Origin: a virus | DNA: 31,385 nt | Virus record (IMG/VR): IMGVR_UViG_3300037041_000487 | Span: 1-31,385 of that record | Reading direction: 5' to 3' (one strand) | The notes under the pieces: model-generated | What the model saw: only the letters and a program-made list of their open reading frames with translations | Database searches by the model: none | What the model was told of the DNA's origin: nothing | Position numbers and translations under genes: made by a program | Part shown: piece after piece, positions 30,152-31,385 of the stretch | Layout: each line of letters begins with the position of its first letter | Numbering within the stretch: the stretch's first letter is position 1

Positions 30152-30946
30152 TTAATCTAAACCTACAAATGCTTTTAATGGATAAAATATCAGCGAGTTT
30201 CTGTAACCGCCTTCGTGCGTTGGAATGATTGGCGTAACTCCGTGCAGGTTTTTCCATGCTGGGTAAACGAGTATTGAATTGTCCTGTTGTCCTATCGTCG
30301 CTCCGTAGTCTGGTATGTTTAAGTCACCACCTTTTGAGTTGTGCTTCTTGCATATTATTACGTTTACTGCTCCGACTATATTACCAACGTCCCTGTGATA
30401 AGGTGCGCTTATGTTATAGTTTGAAATTGAGGAAGTAAACAAGTTTGCAAATCTCCACTTCTTTTGTACTTGCTCGAATAACTTTACTTGCTTTTCGTGT
30501 TGGTGTGGTAGTATTTCTTTTATTAGTTGTTCGCTTTCCGTTGCTAACATCAACATTGCTTTGACAAAAGTGTTGGCGGATTTTTGTAAATGAACACTAG
30601 ACCTTGACGCGTATGGTCTTTGCATATGTGGTTTAGGTGGTATTGAACCTAAAATACAACTGTATTGATGAACTTCATTTTTATATTTCCAAATACCTTT
30701 TTTTTCATCAAAACCATCCACTTGCCTTCTGTTTAACATTGACTTTGGAACATTTTTACTTCTTAGTTGTTCATTAGCAAGGTCTGCCAGTTTACACATA
30801 TTATCTGGCATCTTGTTAAGATAAAAACCAATTGCTTCGCCTTCTGAGTAGAAGATACAATCCTCCGTTACATTAGGTTCAATGTATTCACAGATATCAC
30901 TAACTTTTTTGTTGTGCTGAACAGGTATTAAATCAATTCGTTTCAT
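30152..30946 (-). CDS. TET/JBP-family Fe(II)/2-oxoglutarate dioxygenase
   Basis: A 264-residue protein with the full set of TET/JBP active-site residues in the C-terminal half: HRD (H184, D186) in APYHRDVGNIVGAVNV, the GGDLNIPDYGAT block (207-218), distal H235 in NLHGVTPI, and R249 in GYRNSLIFYPL for 2-oxoglutarate. Fe(II) is held by H184, D186 and H235. Such enzymes oxidise the 5-methyl group of cytosine (TET) or thymine (JBP); phage members act on phage DNA before glycosylation. The first 180 residues are helical and less conserved. Its start overlaps the glycosyltransferase stop (ATGA), indicating joint translation. Substrate base is not shown by sequence. Confidence 0.88.
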   Translation of the reverse strand: MKRIDLIPVQHNKKVSDICEYIEPNVTEDCIFYSEGEAIGFYLNKMPDNMCKLADLANEQLRSKNVPKSMLNRRQVDGFDEKKGIWKYKNEVHQYSCILGSIPPKPHMQRPYASRSSVHLQKSANTFVKAMLMLATESEQLIKEILPHQHEKQVKLFEQVQKKWRFANLFTSSISNYNISAPYHRDVGNIVGAVNVIICKKHNSKGGDLNIPDYGATIGQQDNSILVYPAWKNLHGVTPIIPTHEGGYRNSLIFYPLKAFVGLD

Positions 30947-31385
30947 TTTACTATTTTTTTATAATGAGTAGCCAGTGCTTTGATGTCCGTCTTCATATCT
31001 ACGCGCTCACCTTTTCTTTGCAAGGTTACAAAAGGATTCCATTCACGACACATCTTTTTTGCAGATTCCTCATCCTTCTTTGCTTTGTACATATCCTGCA
31101 ACCCACCTGCGTTACTGCCAACGTCGGGACAAGCAAACCAATATCTATTGAAGCGTAATATACCATTACCATTCTTTATCGTCTGCAAGGCAAAGTCCCT
31201 GTCTTCTTTTAAGTTGAACTCTGAGCGGTAGTTCCAATGGATCTTCTTGACGTTCATCAAGACACAAACTTCTGCAAACTTTTTATTTACTGAGTAGTTT
31301 GTTTTTTCGTGCCAAGCGTGTTGCGTGTAATTTATTCCAATCATTTCAAAAGGAAGTTTCTTTGCCTTGTCTAAAATGTCTAACC
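30943..31385 (-). CDS. TET-associated glycosyltransferase, 5' part cut by the window edge
   Basis: The second copy of the glycosyltransferase end: the frame is open to the right edge and ends at 30943, overlapping the TET start. It covers FEMIGINYTQHAWHEK, VCVLMNVKKIHWNYRSEF, FNRYWFACPDVGSNAGG and the C-terminus DIKALATHYKKIVK. It overlaps the left copy for 365 bases at 96% identity. If the ends join, the two parts are one gene; the first 82 residues then come from the left copy. Confidence 0.75.
   Translation of the reverse strand, partial: LDILDKAKKLPFEMIGINYTQHAWHEKTNYSVNKKFAEVCVLMNVKKIHWNYRSEFNLKEDRDFALQTIKNGNGILRFNRYWFACPDVGSNAGGLQDMYKAKKDEESAKKMCREWNPFVTLQRKGERVDMKTDIKALATHYKKIVK
31021..31385. 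repeat. right copy of the terminal near-repeat
   Basis: Counterpart of 1-365. Joining at this overlap gives a genome of about 31,020 bases with an unbroken ParB-like / glycosyltransferase / TET-like operon. Confidence 0.9.

Noticed and set aside
1-31385. CRISPR array, insertion sequence, integrase or attachment site
   Set aside because: No spaced direct repeats, transposase, recombinase or tRNA-like att sequence seen.

Overview
The window looks like the complete genome of a small tailed phage (siphovirus-like) of a Bacteroidetes host, probably a flavobacterium, with a short overlap at its ends. Bases 1-365 and 31021-31385 are near-duplicates. If they are joined, the genome closes at about 31.0 kb and the glycosyltransferase gene cut at both ends becomes one gene of about 243 codons. 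The host is inferred from three things: promoters of the Bacteroidetes type (TTTG, 19-20 nt, TAnnTTTG), A-rich translation leaders without Shine-Dalgarno sequences, and structural proteins of the type seen in flavobacterial phages. No integrase, excisionase or CI-like repressor is visible, so a lytic lifestyle is likely.

Layout. A divergent control region near 2940-3035 separates two transcription units. The rightward unit (3036-10254) holds small early proteins, a putative single-stranded-DNA-binding protein, a stand-alone DnaA domain IV protein, replication-region proteins, a protein ending in a beta-clamp-like motif, the large terminase and a ribbon-helix-helix protein. It ends at an intrinsic terminator at 10292-10314. 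Everything else is leftward. From 2938 down there is a VRR-NUC nuclease, a sigma-like protein and a Cys-rich protein. Next come a consensus promoter followed at once by an intrinsic terminator (an attenuator-like leader), a small membrane protein, and a tightly coupled ParB-like / glycosyltransferase / TET-JBP dioxygenase cassette that crosses the contig junction. The late genes follow, from 30132 down to 10232: small terminase, tail chaperone with a probable -1 frameshift, fibre, tail proteins, tape measure, XkdF-like protease, scaffold-like protein, major capsid protein, portal, connector, endolysin and holin-like proteins.

How it works together. The cassette is the most interesting part. 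A TET/JBP-type Fe(II)/2-oxoglutarate dioxygenase would hydroxylate a methyl group on a base, and the TET-associated glycosyltransferase would add sugar to the new hydroxyl. The ParB-like protein may help target the DNA. I see no DNA methyltransferase anywhere in the apparently complete genome, so the source of the 5-methyl base is open. Replication depends heavily on the host: there is no polymerase, helicase or primase that I can recognise, only accessory proteins with host-interaction motifs (an SSB-like acidic tip and a C-terminal QLSLF).
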